NCBI GenBank assembly: GCA_035709005.1
Contig: DASTFB010000092.1
Location: 1-44,318, forward strand
Source of the DNA: Candidatus Methylomirabilota bacterium
GTDB taxonomy: Bacteria > Methylomirabilota > Methylomirabilia > Rokubacteriales > CSP1-6
DNA: 44,318 nucleotides
Reading direction: 5' to 3'
Translations under genes and position numbers: made by a program
The notes under the pieces: model-generated
The model's database searches: none
What the model was told of the DNA's origin: nothing
What the model saw: only the letters and a program-made list of their open reading frames with translations
Shown: positions 43,343 through 44,318 of the stretch, in pieces
Layout of the letters: each line of letters opens with the position of its first letter
Position numbering within the stretch: the first letter of the stretch is position 1

Positions 43343-44007
43343 CCGCGGACCTCCGCGGCCACGCCGAGGAGGGCTTTGGCCTTGACCACGGCCATGGTGG
43401 AGTCTTTGGCGTAGCCGTCGGCGCCGATCTCGTCGGCGAATGCCTGGCTGACCGGCGCCCCGCCGACCATGACCTTGACGCGTTCGCGCAGGCCGGCCTT
43501 GATGAGGGCGTCGATCGTGCGCTTCATGCCTGGCATGGTCGTGGTCATCAGCGCGGAGATCCCGACGATGTTGGCGCCGTGTTCCTGCACCGCGGCCACG
43601 AACTTCTCGGGCGCCACGTCGCGGCCCAGGTTCACCACCTTGAAGCCGGCTCCCTCGAGCATCATGGCGACGAGGTTCTTGCCGATGTCGTGCAGGTCGC
43701 CCTGGGCGGTGCCGATCACCACCACGCCGAGATGGTCGCCGGGGCGGGCGCTGGCCGTGATGAGCGGCTTGAGGAGATCCAGGCCGGCGTACATCGCGCG
43801 AGCCGAGAGCAGGACCTGGGGCACGTAATACTCGTTGCGCCGGAACTTCTCTCCGACGACGTCCATCCCCGGAATGAGCCCCTTGAAGATGAGGTCCTTG
43901 GGGTCCATCGCGAGCTCCAGCCCTTCCCGGGTCTTGCGGGCCACCGTGTCCTTGTCGCCCAGTATCAGCGCGCGCGCCATGGCCGGATAATCGAACGCGT
44001 CGCTCAT
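43339..44007 (-). CDS. Corrinoid (B12-binding) methyltransferase protein, MtbC/MtaC type
   Basis: A 222-residue two-domain corrinoid protein. Residues 1-85 form the helical cap (AMARALILGDKDTV, LIPGMDVVGEKFRRNEYYVPQVLLSARAM), and residues 92-222 the Rossmann-type cobalamin domain with GDLHDIGKN (103-111; His106 as lower cobalt ligand), GISALMTTTM and VMVGGAPV. Such proteins carry the methyl group in MetH and in methylamine/methanol methyltransferases. ATG 44007 starts the operon with the homocysteine methyltransferase and reactivation genes. The promoter is not evident; a PilZ-like remnant ends 21 nt upstream. Confidence 0.95.
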   Translation of the reverse strand: MSDAFDYPAMARALILGDKDTVARKTREGLELAMDPKDLIFKGLIPGMDVVGEKFRRNEYYVPQVLLSARAMYAGLDLLKPLITASARPGDHLGVVVIGTAQGDLHDIGKNLVAMMLEGAGFKVVNLGRDVAPEKFVAAVQEHGANIVGISALMTTTMPGMKRTIDALIKAGLRERVKVMVGGAPVSQAFADEIGADGYAKDSTMAVVKAKALLGVAAEVRG

Positions 44008-44028
44008 GTCGTTGTTCTTAACACACCG

Positions 44029-44181
44029 TCAGGAGCCCGGCAACGCCGCGTCGATCGGCGGCGCGGTGAACTCGATGCCGGCCGTGGCGGCGTCACGCCA
44101 CACCACGACCCCTTCGGCGACGAGCGGCTTGGGCAGCGCGCCGCCCGCGCAGCGGATCTCCACGCGGGACGCCGGGACCAC
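44029..44181 (-). pseudogene. C-terminal half of a PilZ-like domain (remnant)
   Basis: A 50-codon frame from GTG 44181 to TGA 44029 contains LPKPLVAEGVVVWRDAAT and AGIEFTAPP, the typical second half of a PilZ (cyclic-di-GMP-binding) domain. An in-frame TGA lies directly before the GTG, and the RxxxR start of PilZ domains is missing. It is probably a truncated gene. It lies between the divergent metallo-beta-lactamase-fold gene and the corrinoid gene. Confidence 0.45.
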
Positions 44182-44231
44182 TCACGAGGGCGCGAGCCGC
44201 GAGGATGCGGGAGGACACCTAGAACCTATGC

Positions 44232-44237
44232 TACCCT
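44232..44237 (+). promoter_or_regulatory. -10-like TACCCT before the right-edge gene
   Basis: TACCCT ends 7 nt before GTG 44245. As with the other examples in this window, that spacing would give a leaderless transcript. The match to the -10 consensus is moderate. Confidence 0.35.
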
Positions 44238-44244
44238 ATTCACG

Positions 44245-44318
44245 GTGAAAATCCGCGTGCTCGGCGCCTACGGGGCCGAAGGCTTGGCCCAGCGCCCGTC
44301 GGCGTTCCTCGTGGACGA
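44245..44318 (+). CDS. Metallo-beta-lactamase-fold (cyclic nucleotide phosphodiesterase-like) protein, N-terminus only
   Basis: Only the first 24 codons are present. KIRVLGAYGAEGL and RPSAFLVD match the beginning of MBL-fold proteins of the 3',5'-cyclic-nucleotide phosphodiesterase/RNase Z-like group, in which the glycine turn comes before the first strand of the fold; catalytic histidines lie beyond the window. GTG 44245 is the likely start, 7 nt after TACCCT. The divergent PilZ remnant is next to it. The assignment rests on the short N-terminus alone. Confidence 0.6.
   Translation, partial: MKIRVLGAYGAEGLAQRPSAFLVD

Noticed and set aside
44006-44248. An 80-codon plus-strand frame before the right-edge gene
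   Set aside because: No family match and Ser/Thr/Ala-rich composition; the opposite strand gives the more recognisable PilZ-like remnant.

Overview
This is a GC-rich bacterial window (about 70% G+C by eye), densely packed with metabolic genes. Gene order and content suggest an uncultured soil or sediment lineage of the Candidatus Rokubacteria/Methylomirabilota type: several CoA-linked and hydrolytic enzymes, an orphan LivM permease, an NtrC-type regulatory cluster and B12-dependent methyl transfer split over separate genes. That placement is inference; no rRNA, tRNA, CRISPR array, insertion sequence or phage gene was found. No stretch over about 300 bases lacks a gene.

Layout. 1-6590 (minus): a MmgE/PrpD protein, then a run of a ROK sugar kinase, an alpha/beta hydrolase fused to a glycosyltransferase, an OsmC protein and a membrane GAF sensor protein leaving the left edge. 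6685-8596 (plus): a remnant of a metallo-beta-lactamase-fold gene, a thioredoxin-fold protein and an orphan LivM permease. 8605-12038 (minus): aminoglycoside-phosphotransferase-like protein, truncated LOG gene, a DapF homologue with both catalytic cysteines replaced by serine, and citrate synthase. 12113-15553: methyltransferase (plus), AsmA protein and quinone oxidoreductase (minus). 15600-19666 (minus): tightly overlapped operon of two M16 peptidases (one active, one lacking the zinc motif), an unknown secreted protein and an MpaB/DUF2236 oxygenase. 19704-25460: family 5 uracil-DNA glycosylase, isoaspartyl peptidase, threonine ammonia-lyase, PlsC acyltransferase, DksA-like protein with an intrinsic terminator, and malic enzyme.

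25631-27490 (plus) is a DUF169-UroD/MtaA fusion that probably belongs to methyl or corrinoid chemistry. 27602-34850 (minus) holds an RRM protein and a signalling cluster: D-aminoacylase, multi-GAF histidine kinase, NtrC regulator, double-receiver protein and single receiver. 34954-44007 (minus) carries amidase, homocysteine methyltransferase-MetF fusion, shikimate kinase, AI-2E family permease, CaiB/BaiF CoA-transferase, enoyl-CoA hydratase and a three-gene corrinoid module: B12 reactivation protein, homocysteine methyltransferase and corrinoid protein. The right edge has a PilZ remnant and the start of a metallo-beta-lactamase-fold protein.

The most interesting points are the split corrinoid methyltransferase module without a folate domain, the DUF169-UroD fusion, the Ser/Ser DapF variant, a 56-bp palindromic repeat present twice with base-pair covariation, and several genes whose -10-like hexamer lies exactly 7 nt before the start codon, which points to leaderless transcripts. 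Adjacent genes often overlap as ATGA or GTGA, and GTG starts are common.
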